NCBI GenBank assembly: GCA_015501075.1
Contig: JADNYJ010000032.1
Location: 186,001-250,000, forward strand
Length of the DNA stretch: 64,000 bases
Direction of reading: 5' to 3'
Origin: Gymnopilus junonius
Taxonomy: Eukaryota; Basidiomycota; Agaricomycetes; Agaricales; Galerinaceae
Below the pieces are notes generated by a model. It was given only the letters and a program-made list of their open reading frames with translations. It did not search any database and was not told the origin of the DNA. The translations under genes were made by a program, and so were the position numbers. Shown here in pieces: positions 39,932-51,800 of the stretch. The stretch's first letter is position 1. The number at the start of each line of letters is the position of its first letter.

Positions 39932-40288
39932 TCACATTTTGAACCAATATTCTTTGAGTATATGGCGTTGAAAGGCCCATTCCGTCATTTCTTTAGAAAC
40001 GAAACAATCCTTAACTGCCGGGTCCTCGTATTGTTCGACTTGCTTCTTGCCTTGCCGCAGAAGATGTTCAATGTAGCTGATGTTTCGTGGAGATACCTTG
40101 GAGGCATTCGTCCGGAAAGTATACCGGACGAATAGATTGAATTTGGGACGAACAGCTTCGGGCTTGTTTTTGGCCATTCGGAGGGCTCTGCTTATGAAGG
40201 TGAGTTTAAGAAATGAGGTAAAAAAAGAAAGTTCAGACCGACGGTAGAGTTGCAGCACCTCCTTCTGCAGCCCAGATCTTGCCACCAT
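39932..40288 (-). CDS. Succinate dehydrogenase assembly factor 1 (LYR protein)
   Basis: SDHAF1/Sdh6 helps insert iron-sulfur clusters into the Sdh2 subunit of complex II in the mitochondrial matrix. The spliced protein starts MVARSGLQKEVLQLYRR; the LYR motif recruits the iron-sulfur transfer complex. One intron near 40193-40243 joins CG|A to RALRMAKNKPEAVRPKFNLF. Then comes TNASKVSPRNISYIEHLLRQ with the family signature YIExLLRxG, and the tail runs GKKQVEQYEDPAVKDCFV to the stop at 39932-39934. Length of about 100 residues fits the family. The C-terminal last 20 residues are less conserved and could be intron-derived. Paralogous LYR proteins are less likely because of the SPRNxxYIE pattern. 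Confidence 0.85.
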   Translation of the reverse strand: MVARSGLQKEVLQLYRRSELSFFTSFLKLTFISRALRMAKNKPEAVRPKFNLFVRYTFRTNASKVSPRNISYIEHLLRQGKKQVEQYEDPAVKDCFVSKEMTEWAFQRHILKEYWFKM

Positions 40289-40695
40289 AGTTTAGGGTGA
40301 GAGTCAAAAGCTAAACTTGATGATGCTCATTGGCCAAATAATGCATTCTACTACACGAGTTTGGCGCGCTCAAGTAACTCATAGCCCTTCTTCGGCGCAC
40401 TTCATATATATCAGGTCTGGGCCTATCTAGTTCAAAAGACTCATCCATAGTGCATCATTTTCTGGAGGATAGCTCGGCGAATGCAATGCCAAGGAGAGCG
40501 GGGACCGCCGGACTAACACTCAAAAGTGTTCGCACGCTACTTTTCTGGCTTATTGCGCCGATGCAGGCGGTCTTCATGAATGTTATCGTTTCATTGACAT
40601 CATGAATTCGCCGTGTTTTTCTTTCTGCTTCTATCCTTCTCTATTCTCAGGTCCCACAGCGGCTCAGCTGCCTTTCCCTCCTTTTGTCCACCACC
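40289..40695. promoter_or_regulatory. Divergent promoter region, SDHAF1 / membrane protein
   Basis: About 400 bp separate the divergent starts. The plus-strand part near 40600-40690 is rich in C and T, as expected just before a fungal start codon. No gene is seen. Confidence 0.4.
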
Positions 40696-41893
40696 ATGGT
40701 CCAGACGACTGCTTTGCTTGTTGATGATCAGGACCCGCAAATTCAGTATCTCTGTGATTCCCTCAATGAACAATTCGCCAGATCGTATTACAATAGGACC
40801 TGGACCACCTTAAAAGGTGATGATTGCAGTAACGGATGGTTCAACTACACATTTTATGGTCAGTGCGATCTCTAGGCGCGTCTTCACATTTCTTACGCAT
40901 GAACCATAGGGACAGGAATTCATGTAGCCGCCTCCGTCGCTTCGTCAGGTGCCAGTTACAGTGTAAAAATTGACGACGGAGAATTTGTCCCCCAATCTGG
41001 AAAAGGGGAATATACTTCACCGCCTCTTTCGGATGGGAAACATACAATCACCTATGCCATAGAGTCTCCTCAAAATGCGAATTTCCTCCCGGCTTTTGAT
41101 TATCTCGCTATCACTCCTGGGTCGTCCACACCCCTTGAAGGGAGAACGCTTGCTGTGGATGATGGCGATGATTCTGTTACTTACTCTAGTGGATGGACAG
41201 GCAGGCCTGCAGCCCTACCCTCCTTCGCCTCATCGCCCTCACTCTATGAGAATACCACACACTGGAGTTCGACCATTGGGGACTCCCTGCAGTTCAAATT
41301 TGAAGGTAAGCCATAATTAGGTTTTGATAAACTTCCGCACTAGACACGTATATTAATAAACTCTATCTCAGGCTCGTCCGTGTCAGTCCTCGGCATCGTG
41401 ACAAACATCTCTTTGGGCAACATAACAGCTACCTATACCCTCGACGGAGTTTCCAATGTTCAAGGCCTTCCTCAAGGAACTCTTGATTCTTTACCCATGG
41501 TCAATCTATTCCATGCCGATGTCCAACCCGGAGTCCACACGCTCGTTCTCAATATCACAGAAATTCAAGCCCATCAAGCGCTTGGTGTTGATTTCATTGC
41601 CTATAATGCAACCTCCAACAGCATCTCATCTCTTTCGGGCGGTATCCAGCAATCTGCAGATACTCTCAGTACGGGTTCCAAAGCAGGCATCGCTATTGGC
41701 GTTCTAGCATTCGTTGCCTTACTTGCTTCTCTCTTCGGTGTCCTGCACAAACGTTACACGCGTAACAGGAATCCTAAATTCCGTCTGTCAGATGGTGGTA
41801 AGGATTTGTCTCTTTTCCATTCGAACTTTTATTGATCTTTCCATGTAGTTGAATCTGGGTTCAAGAAGCCATTCCCACCTACCACATGGTAGA
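40696..41893 (+). CDS. Single-pass membrane protein with two jelly-roll-like extracellular lobes
   Basis: A fungal-type surface protein of unknown role. The first lobe starts VQTTALLVDDQDPQIQYLCD and has NGWFNYTFYGTGIHVAASV. The second lobe has LAVDDGDDSVTYSSGW, GSSVSVLGIVTNISLGN and VQPGVHTLVLNITEIQAHQA. Two successive lobes with similar DD-x-D, Y-x-S-G-W and G-x-H-T-L patterns suggest a duplicated beta-sandwich. One transmembrane helix (AGIAIGVLAFVALLASLFGV) is followed by a basic cytosolic tail. A small last exon gives VESGFKKPFPPTTW before TAG 41891-41893. Several N-glycosylation sequons lie in the predicted outer part. No classical signal peptide is seen at the chosen ATG, so either the start is more upstream or export is non-classical. 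Such proteins are common in agaricomycetes; function unknown. Confidence 0.8.
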
Positions 41894-42313
41894 TGAACTG
41901 TGTCTTTTGTTGTAACACGATTCGCCTTCCGCCACTCTTGTTATCGTTCATTCTTGTTCCATGTACTCGGCCACTGGAGAAGCTTGTTCCATCATACCGG
42001 GTATGGTTGCAGTGAGCCTGGTATTCTGTAATTATTAAATTTATATACCTGTAACGTGTACGATGTGATGGCATATGGACCTCACATGAAGTTAACCTGC
42101 TCAATATACATTATTTTCGTTCTCTTCAGCTTGTCTCCCTTCTAAAACTAGTATGTAAAGGTACCAGAACCGGGTGATCGAATGCCACATGGCTTGTGTC
42201 CGTTATGTAATCAATTGTATTTTTGTCGTCGAGTTGAATTCACTCCTTTTCACGTCGGCACGTCATCTTGACTTCCTCTTGTCTATGCTCACTTTCTCCA
42301 GGGTATAACCGAG
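41894..42313. other. Intergenic, no gene recognised
   Basis: This stretch joins the membrane protein 3' end to the NDUFAF6 start on the same strand. It is A/T-rich around 42020-42120, consistent with a 3' UTR. No coding motif is seen. Confidence 0.45.
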
Positions 42314-43509
42314 ATGAGGCTTGGAAGCAGAATAGCGGCAGGTTTTCGGACTCATCCAAACCTTCTATCCAACTCCAAATCCTATACGTTCGGGTCAAGA
42401 TGTCTTTCCACAGAACCCGGTGCTGGGCCCAGCGATCCTCGCGCGTACTGCAAGGACTTTGTTCGAAAATATGACTACGACTCGTATCTAAATTCATACT
42501 TCTATCCTCGAGACTCACAGAACGGGTTCTTCGCTCTCAAGGCTTTCTCCGTGCGTTCTCTCGCGCCCTCCCAAGGAACACCGTTGAACTCTGCTTAGGT
42601 AGAGCTTGCAACTGTGCAAGACAATGTTTCGAACGCGATGCTTGGAAAAATGAGGATGCAGTTCTGGAGGGACACGGTCAAAGACATGAACGAGGTGCGC
42701 ATGATGTCCCCATGAGTAATGGTTAAATGACCAACTAGATTATCCTCCTAGGGCAGACCGCCAAAACATCCGATTGCTCTGGCACTTGACCAAACTTCAC
42801 AGCGAACGAAGATGTCTGCCTATCACCTTAAACGAATAGTTGATGCGAGGGTGGGCTTTTGCAGGAGGAGCATATATGACAAGTTTCTGATTGTTAGCAG
42901 GATGCAGAACTACAAACGCCGTCTCACCTGACGGTAGACTCTTTAACTTCCCATGCCGAATCAACCTCAAGCACGATCCTCTACCTCTTGCTTTCCCTAT
43001 TATCCTTGCAGTCAGAGACCTTATCGCACGCAGCATCCCATCTTGGTGCAGCTCAGACCTTTTCCACCCTCCTTAGGGCTCTGCCGTATCACGCAAAGCA
43101 AGGACGAATGGTAATCCCAGCGGAGATTACTGCTAAACATGGTGTTAGCCAAGAGGAGGTATTTCGACATGGACCGCAGGCACAGGGAATTGAAGATGCG
43201 GTTTTCGAGTTCGCTACCCTCGCCCATGACCATTTAACTACGGCTCGTGACATGCTAACAAGCTTCGAGGGGTCGAATGGGCGGGTGCCTAGGGAAGCGA
43301 TGCCGATCTTTCTTGCTGGGGTGCGTGTGATTAGCGTTGTTACAACGGACATGGAAACTGAAAACCGACATGTTTCACAGGTGCCAGTGTCAAATTATCT
43401 CAAGCGTTTGGAGAAGGCGAATTTCGACGCATTCGACCCGAAACTACAGGCGAGAGACGGTCTGCTTGCATGGCAGATGTGGAGGAGCTTCTCAAAAAGG
43501 CGAATTTAG
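42314..43509 (+). CDS. Complex I assembly factor NDUFAF6-like (phytoene/squalene synthase fold)
   Basis: NDUFAF6 is a mitochondrial protein of the squalene/phytoene synthase fold required for early assembly of complex I. The N-terminus is a likely presequence (MRLGSRIAAGFRTHPNLLSN) with a later RCLSTEP. The family body has DPRAYCKDFVRKYDYDSYLN, FFALKAFS, spliced VELATVQDNVSNAMLGKMRM and QFWRDTVKDMNE, KHPIALALDQ, DAELQTPSHLTVDSLTSHAE, ILYLLLSLLSLQSETLSHAA and HLGAAQTFSTLLRALPYHA. It ends LLAWQMWRSFSKRRI at TAG 43507-43509. The DxxxD metal motifs of true synthases are not both visible, consistent with an assembly factor rather than an enzyme. All exons stay in frame. Confidence 0.9.
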
Positions 43510-43737
43510 GAGATAATTATACTAATTTCCAAATATGGTAGTTAAATAGCTAAAATAATTCAGCTCCGTCCGAATCTGGATCTGTGAAATGTCGCTTTGC
43601 TTTGACCACGGCTTTATTTCTAGACACTGCCAGCTACTCCCATCTGCCTGACCTCCTCCGACCCGTCCTCCTTCTTTCCTTCCGCAGCATCCGTATTCTC
43701 CGAAACTCATCTTCTTTCCCCGCCACGACCTTGTCGT

Positions 43738-46700
43738 ATGGAACGCCTCTGTGGTCTGTTCAGGCCCTTATTGCAATCCTCATCAGCACTGCTCAACTTC
43801 GCATGAATTTTAGATGAAATCCTGCAGCTCATCTTCTACGAGCTTGTTGACCCAAGTCCTTTGACCCGTGTTTCCCAACGCTTCTACCGCTTCTCTCAGG
43901 ACCCATATGTCAGGGCACATTACTTTCTCAATCACTACGGCCCAGGAGAGGCGGTCTACTACGCCCTGGGACGAGGGAAAGTTGTCACTGAACGAGTTCT
44001 TGATGTATGTCACCCCTTTCTGTCGGGGCCATGTCTGATTTTTCTCACCATCACTTGTTCACGTACAGATTCTCTTGTCGAGTGGTGCCCATCTTTCCCG
44101 GTATCTTGTACAGATTGCGGTGCACCATTATTTCTACACTCAAGCGCATTTCATAAAAACGCATTGGGTCCGGCATGTGTCGCTTGGCGTCATGTCCCAT
44201 TTTCTTAAGCTAGCGGCGGAGCGATATGGAGAAATATCATTCGCAAAGGTAAGATATATGCAGCTTTGGAGTAAAAAAAATTCTGACGGAAACCTTAGGG
44301 AGACGATGATGGGACGACGTTTAGCATTTTTCTGAAGGAAAACAGACTGCCGCCTTCCTTGAAAACAGTAACTTGGGAAACTATCAAAACCCTCATGGAG
44401 ACTTACAACGTACGCTCGGCTCTGGATAAGTTTGTACATGGCTGACAGCAATATTACAGTTCATTCCGTTCAGTAATCGAGTAAGCACAGCGTATGCTCC
44501 CGCAATTCGCGGTCTAACGTTTGATGTTGGTACAAGGATCCCATCATGTCTCAATTCCCTCTAGCACTAGCAGTTGAGCCCAGACTTCTTCCATGTGCCG
44601 TTGCAAATGGATTTTCTTTGGACCCCAAAGTAATCTCCAATCCAGCTCTGCAAAACTACGCGTTTCTCAAGTATACACTTCTCGCTTTGTCTAGTACCGC
44701 GACTTCGTATTCCGAAAGATGTTTGAACGACCGTCATCTTCGAGCGAGACGCGCGCTGAAGATATTGCTGAGAGTGTAAGAGAACTATGCAAATTGGACC
44801 CTTTGTAAGTTATTGTTATAGGTTTACCAGGCTATCCCTGAAGTGTAGTTAGAATGTTTGTAACGCGGACCGTTGCGGCTGAAATTTGCATGGAGGCAAA
44901 AGCAAACGAAGTCGGGTACGCCGCTCTCAAGCTGTTGGATAACTCCGGTCACCTCCGTTTTGACCTATCGTAGGTACAGTCCGCAATGGTCCTTGATTCC
45001 AACTAACGCTTTCTTGACAGAGTACTCATCGAAGACCTCCTACGGGTAATAAATTTCTTCGCCCATGGAATTTACACCCGACTTATTTCTTCACAGACGT
45101 TCCTCAAGACGCGGTCCATTTCCAGCGCCGTCACAGGCGAAACTCTTCTTTATCTGTTCTCGGAATTCCCTTCATCCGATGTGTCTGTGCGCTTGGTCAT
45201 GCTTCTTCTGGTCTTTCTCTCGGCAGAAGATACGCGGATGTCGACCACGGCCATCAAAGCAAAGCTGGACCTACTAGGCCTGACACCGGTCACGAAACGG
45301 GATATTTTCAACGTGCTTGTCAATCCATTCGTTGAAAAGTTCAATACCATAATGAACTTTGCCCGAGCCGAAGTTAGCACGACAGATGAAGGATCCAAGG
45401 GCATGTCTCCTATAGAAATTGAAGCCTTGGTCGAAGAAGTCGCTGATAAGTGCCTAGAAATTGCTTGCAAGGTTTGTAACGTAAGATTGTTATATTCACG
45501 GAAACATTTCTGATTTCATCGCCAGGGCAAACTCTTGAGAAGGCTTCATGAATTATTCCCTGCTTTAAAGAGCTCCCTTGCGCCTTTGATTGTCGAGAAG
45601 TATCGAATCAACATAGAAGACCTACCGTCATGGGAAGCGGACTCATACCAACCTTATACATCCACGCTTTGTCTGGATTTTTTAAACTACGACATGGGCG
45701 AGGTACACACTCCGGCAAGCCTGATGCCTGAACGTCGCAAGATTGAATCGGTAGATGGCGAAAATATGGAGGTCGATGGAACCTATACTGATATTAAACC
45801 TGCTATGGAAGATATACAAAGTCCAGGGACTGAAGGAGCATCGGATCTGGTATGTTGACCGTTTATACTGACTGTAGTTGACATTTGACATAGTTTTCCA
45901 TGCTCCTCCTCCCATAGGGTATAATTACTCAGGAGTCTTTGACAACCATGATTCGACACGATGAGGCTACGCCTGTTCGCTCTCGAAGGAGGATCTTTTA
46001 TTCTTATGCACCGTATGGTACAAACAGCAAACTGTCTTATCCGCAAGGTCAGTTCTTGGTTTCTATCCTGGGAACCTCTTATACACCTTTCATTAGATCC
46101 CCTGCCTGTCGGAAGATGGGCAAAAAGCGTATATGATGCTAAAAGCAGCGTAATGGCAGTATTTATGACTCACGCAGTTCTTAATGACAACACTGGCGTA
46201 TGTCATACTTCTAGGCCGAGAGTTGGATTGACACTGACATGAATTTTATCTAGATGCTACACCATTATGTCATATACAACGATCCGTCAAATCCGCATCG
46301 CGTCCCAATCACTTTCAAACATTTTCAATTGCTTGCACGCTTAGGTAGACCTCCGGTATGCAATATCTGACAACGAATTAAATTCTGAAGATGTCTAACC
46401 TGACAACGGAACAGAACTTCTACCTCTGGAACGGTATTGAAGCAGGGGCCCAATTTTATATGGATGAGAATGACTACTTGTCGACGTCTGACATCGCCAA
46501 AAATTCGATTTCTAAACAGGAAGTTAAAGCTGAAGTATCACAAAATCTTCCTCCATCACCCGGCCATTCTTCAACTAACCATCGAGGAAAGAAGCGGCCT
46601 CGACGCTCGGCTGCACAATCCGTCCGTTCATACGCTGTGCCAAGCTCGGATGATGAAACAATTGCCGAGGACGCGCTTAGTCACGAAGATGATCAAATGC

Positions 46701-47124
46701 GTTCCAGGGCAACAAATTTGCAGATGTGGATCAAGCATTTAAGTCAGTTACTTAAAGTTGAAACGCACAAGGTGAGTTGCTTCACTCGTGGCTCTTGGTC
46801 ATGACTAAAAATGTATCTTTAAGCATGCGGAAAAAAAGAAACAGCTCGAAAAGGACGCGTCGCCAGAAAACTCAGAAAAGAAATTTAAATTTCAGAAGGT
46901 CAGTTTGTACTAAAATAGACCGAAGGGGGTTATTAATGTTTTTTTTTTGTCAGAATGATTTTGTTAGGTCCCTGACTGTGAACCTTCGCAATTTGCGAAA
47001 GCTCGAATCGGAGACCCGTTTGTCAAATAAGTTCAATCATGAAGAATTCATGCCAGATAATTCTGACTACGATGACGATTACTCGTCAAGAAGGACGAAA
47101 CGACGCAAGACAACCTCTGCCTAA
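43738..47124 (+). CDS. Large F-box protein with basic C-terminus
   Basis: A degenerate F-box is formed across an intron (MERLC, then DEILQLIFYELVDPSPLTRV and SQRFYRFSQDPYVRAHYFLN). A long helical region follows with LYLFSEFPSSDVSVRLVMLL and LLGLTPVTKRDIFNVLVNPF, then an RRIFYSYAPYGTNSKLSYPQ block and YVIYNDPSNPHRVPITFKHF. The C-terminal 150 residues are charged, with GKKRPRRSAAQSV and a final SSRRTKRRKTTSA, likely nuclear localisation signals. Other F-box proteins of agaricomycetes have this plan, but I cannot name an orthologue. The ATG at 43738 is the first Met that can be spliced to the F-box, and a Ser/Pro-rich upstream extension is possible. An SCF role is inferred from the F-box only. 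Confidence 0.75.
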
Positions 47125-47327
47125 GGCGGGGTGTGTAACTTATAACAATGCCACAGTTTACCTTTTTAACTCATCTATTACCTACTACTGCACTCATCCA
47201 TAACTGAACATTGATACATTTCTATCCATCGCATTGTGACTGTATCATCACGTGATTACATCCTAGCTTCATTGTCTGTCGTAATATTAAATATAAACCC
47301 AACTGGAGAAAACACGACCTTCAAAAT

Positions 47328-49575
47328 CTATATAACGTATCTGTAATTAGGATGCCTGTCACCCAGTCTTTGCTTCTCCTCGGCAGATTCATAAGCCTCT
47401 TTGCCATCATTCGTCTCCTCGAGCCTTTCACGTCGTCTGTTTTCGAGGGTCATCCATGAGAAGAGGTACAACGTGATGATGACTGCAAAAACAAGATATC
47501 CAATGGCAATGGCATGAGGTTTTCTGTAATGATTCCCGGCCAAATTGGGCCTGTAAACCAGGACACTAGACAAAGACGTCGGTCACCAGGAAACATATCA
47601 TCCTTATGTGATAAATTACCCTGCAATGGCACCCACGTCGCCAATCGTGATTTGCATTGCGACAGCGACAGCACGTTTAGTTTGTGCAGAAACATTTTCA
47701 CCTGGCCAGCTTTTGGGCAGTCGTCAGAGCTTCATAATACGACATACGTAGGAAATACAGACCTGAGGAGGATCGCGTTTCCGGTGTATACGCCTGCAGC
47801 TGCAAAGTGAACTCCAACATACTGCGCACCAGCTGAGGAAAAATACATATCGTAGGTCACCTCAAGAAGAATGTCAGAAGTAGGGACGAACCTGTCTCGG
47901 TAGTGATTAGAATGATATAACCTATTGAGCGCCTACATGAATATCAATGTCTGTCCAAAATAAAAAAGGACTGACCAATGATCGCCACCCCAGCTGAGCC
48001 AATGATAAGCGGCGCCCTTTTGTCTATCTTGGCAGACAACCACACTGTCAACCAGATGGAAATGGCAGCTAGACTGTTAGGAGGTACTGTCATCCTGCAA
48101 GCATAGACTCAATGATGGTGATTCTGACTATTTCCCGTATGTCAACCTACAACTGTGCTTGCCAACTTTGGAAGCCAAGGCCAGCAATAATTGTTGGCTG
48201 AGAGTAAATATTGTCAGATACGACAGATATCCAAGAGGAGAAAACTTCTCACCAAGAAAAGACTCAAAGAATAGAGAACAAATGCAAAGCCATGGAAGAG
48301 GAATGCATAAGCCCAGACAAGATGGTCTGTTACAGCTTGACGGACATAACCCCACTCAAAGTGCTCAACAAGTCCCGCATCTGAGTCTGCTTTGAGTCGT
48401 AGAATAAGACGTGCTTTCTCAGATTCTGTGAGCTGTGCAGGTTGCAGAGGCGTCAATAATGCGCAGTTGCCGGGAAGTGAACTCGTCACGTACGAATTTC
48501 GCTTTATGCGGCCAAGTAGGGACTACAAAATATGCCAACAGGGATATTGCGACCGTTAAGAGGCCTTCGATTATGAAGATCCTTTTCAACGCTATGAGTT
48601 GGCGAAATTGAAGTTTCGCAGAAATTCCGTACCACTGCCAACCTTTTCGACCACCAATGCCATCCATTTTACCTATTGCAAAGGCAAGGATACCTAGAGG
48701 TGGAGTAAGGTAAGAATGAAAAAAAAGTATGCCCCTTTGTTGGACTTACCACCAAAGGCACCTGCGAGTGCAGCGCCACCAAAGAAGGTCGCGACTCTCC
48801 AGCTGCGTTCATGCCTGCGATAGTACACCGAAAACACGTAGATAGAACCAGGAAACAAGCCAGCTTCCGAAACACCAAGAACTGACAATTAAGGTGAGCG
48901 AAAGAGTAGCAATCTCGCTGAACTAGATTTACTCACGGAATCTTATGCCGAATAACCCTGCCTTGTTGGTGACAAGGCCTTGACAAACGCTAACTATACC
49001 CCAGAAAAGAGTAATTGTAGGCAACCAAACTTGGGGATTAAGACGCTTTAAGCTGTCGACATATAAGAAATTGCAGCCAAAATTAAGTAAGGGACCTTAC
49101 ACAATCTAATAAATAGTCAGTAGAGAATGGACAAGTCCCAGAACAACGTACATTTGCTGGTACTTCAAATAATACATATCCAACGAAGTATAAGGCCAAC
49201 GAGGAGTTATACCCCGGCGCTGATACATGCAGGTCCGTTGTCAGACCGAGAATCCTGCAACCACATTCGTATGAGAAATGACGACCCTAAGAAGAAGGCC
49301 TGACTTTGCATTTCCGATATTCGTCCTTTTACGTGAGTTAGAACGAAGTAAACGGAAAGTCTAAGAGGACACGAACCTATCCAAGAAACTCAGAAGATAG
49401 AGAAGTGTCAGGACGGGAATAAGACTTGACGGGGTAGATGAGCGCTAGTGTTCACGCAAAGAAGTGTTCTATAATACCGAAGATCGATCTTCCTAACAAG
49501 CGCTCTGTCCTCAGGAGTGTCGAAATCGTCGGCGGCCGAGATCGAACCTTTCTCTGAAGCAGCCTTAGCGGACAT
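47328..49575 (-). CDS. Major facilitator superfamily transporter, anion:cation symporter type (Dal5/Tna1-like)
   Basis: The protein belongs to the fungal MFS family that includes allantoate, nicotinate and pantothenate permeases and imports small organic anions at the plasma membrane. A polar N-terminus (MSAKAASEKGSISAADDFDT) leads to DLRLIPVLTLLYLLSFLDR (intron after GATCTTCG) and the conserved DR at the end of helix 1. Then come YNSSLALYFVGYVLFEVPAN, ITLFWGIVSVCQGLVTNKAG, FFLGVSEAGLFPGSIYVFSV, YYRRHERSWRVATFFGGAAL, IIEGLLTVAISLLAYFVV, the FEWGYVRQAVTDHLVWAYAF turn into the second half, and LSWPGENVSAQTKRAVAVAM. About 12 helices and 480 residues are expected. Which anion it carries cannot be read from the sequence. 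Confidence 0.9.
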
Positions 49576-50237
49576 GGCAGCAAAAGCAAAGGTCTGGGGC
49601 CTCTCCAGCAATCGTCCCAGGGCATTCTTATAGCATTGCAACGATCCTTCGTCAGCGCTGCGTGCACGAAAACAAACGCAAGGAGAAGGAGATAGCTTGT
49701 CGCAAGAGCTCCTTGAAATTGCGCCATGCGTGGAAATCAGACGTCATGTAGCATGGGTTCTTCAATACCGGTGTTGAACTTTGGGCGTGGATGGATCTTC
49801 AGGGGGAAAGTGTAACGATAACAGAGGTGATTATCTTCCATTAGCCGTCGCGTACATAATTCGAGCAGAATTTCAGTCAGCTTTCGAGGTGCCAATACGA
49901 CTAAATTTGCGTGTTCTCGCGCCCGGATATCGTAGGTTGTCGTCCATGGGTATTTGATGGCAATTATAGATACTGTATTCTCGAACAGCCCAAGTCCAAG
50001 TTTGCAATATTTATAAGTTTGAATAGTGCTGTATTCGGTAGGGAGAAACCGTTACAGAATGCGAGAGACAAACGCGCTCTTGGCACCCTAAGTAGATCCA
50101 TGTCAGCGATGGCAATTTGAGTGGAAAGATCCAAATTGAAATCGGCACTTACACCCGCTAACCGTGAGAAAAAATTGACATCGTGACCGCATTGCTCTCC
50201 TCACTGCGCTTCAAGTTGGTAGAAACAATCGACGTTC
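49576..50237. promoter_or_regulatory. Divergent promoter region, MFS transporter / VMA6
   Basis: About 660 bp lie between the two divergent start codons. No TATA element is clear near either start, and no gene is recognised in it. Confidence 0.4.
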
Positions 50238-51543
50238 ATGGAGGCCCTGTTTTTCAATGTAACGTATTTTTAATATGTCATGATTTACCAAGAGACTTAA
50301 CTTACCTATAAGCCAATCTTCAGGTTAATAACGGGTTTCTCGAGGCCATCGTAAGGGGCTACAAGGCCGGCATTCTCACCCAAAACCAATATTCCAACCT
50401 GACGCAATGCGAGACTCTAGAAGGTGCAGTTTGAGGGAACTATTATTCTCTTGAGATGTACTGATTCATGTGTTCCAAGATTTCCGAACGCAGTTGTCTG
50501 CGACCGACTACGGCAACTTTCTTGCCAATGAGCCCCTGCCCATCTCGACGTCAACAATAGCCGACAAAGCAACTCAGGTCCTGGTCGACCAATTCAACTA
50601 CTTGCGTAATAATGCAGTGGAACCATTGGCCAAGTTCTTGGACTACATTACGTGCGTCGCTATAACAGTCTTTTGCAAAGTTATTCAATATTTTATACAA
50701 CAGGTATGCATATATGATTGACAACGTCGTCCTGTTGATCACTGGAACGTTACACGAACGCGATACGCATGAGCTACTCGAACGGTGCCACCCACTAGGA
50801 GTTTTCGATACTATGCCCGCTCTGTGTGTTGCTACGAATGTCGAGGAACTGTACCAGAGTGTCCTCGTCGAGACACCACTAGGTGCGCTATCAACATTGC
50901 TTTCATAGTTGACAGCCATTAACTCGTTCGTGAAACAGCGTCCTACTTCAGAGATTGCCTTTCCGCCAACGACCTGGACGACCTTAATATCGAAATCGTC
51001 CGTAACACAGTGTACAAAGCCTACCTCGAGGACTTCTACAACTTCTGTACCACCCTTGGCCAACCCACTTCGGATGTATTGCACAAGATCCTGGAATTCG
51101 AAGCAGACCGTCGTACCATCAACATCACTATAAACTCCTTCAACACCGACCTTACAAAGGAACAGCGTGCCAAGTTATTCCCAGCTTTCGGTCGCCTCTT
51201 CCCAGAGGGCAACAACCAGCTTGCAAGAGCAGACGACATGGATCAAGTCCGCATGGTGTGCGAGAACGTCTCAGAATATCGGTCTTTCTTCAACGAGGCT
51301 AGCTCGTCTTCGCAAGGCAATGGCAATTTCGACGACCTAGCGGCAGCATCCCATCTTGAGGACCGGTTCTTCAGAATGGAAGTGCATCTGAACAAACTCG
51401 CTTTTTTGCAGCAATTCCATTATGGAATATTCTACAGTTACATCAAGCTGAAGGAGCAAGAAATCCGTAATTTGACCTGGATTGCAGAGTGCATTGCTCA
51501 GGACGCCAAAGACAGGATACAGGACTATATACCCATTTTCTAA
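50238..51543 (+). CDS. VMA6: V-type proton ATPase subunit d
   Basis: Vma6 (subunit d) couples the central stalk to the proteolipid ring of the vacuolar H+-ATPase. A short first exon (MEALFFN) is spliced to [20 protein letters not shown], then [40 protein letters not shown] and [31 protein letters not shown] and [19 protein letters not shown] follow. A spliced [19 protein letters not shown] leads to [18 protein letters not shown], a hallmark of the family. It ends [12 protein letters not shown] before TAA 51541-51543. All blocks are contiguous after splicing, so the gene should be functional. It converges on the GH71 gene with about 260 bp between stops. Confidence 0.96.
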
Positions 51544-51800
51544 ACCCGCTTTAAGTATTTTTCTTGTAATTCCAGCATAATCACAGGTTCATAATTTATC
51601 ATTTCGCCATTATGGAGTCATCGTTTGGAACAAGATTCCAAAAAGTTCCAAGGTAGGACAAGGAAAAAATACAGATAGACTATGATACATTATAATCTAA
51701 AGGGATACATCTAAACGAACTAATAATACAAATATTAACAGCACCAGAGTGTCTATATTGATAGTTTAATTGTTGCGTAGCAGATGGACATGAGTCACAA

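Noticed and set aside
39932..40288. Treating the LYR gene as a complex I LYR subunit
   Set aside because: The SPRNISYIEHLLRQG block and short length fit SDH assembly factor 1 better.
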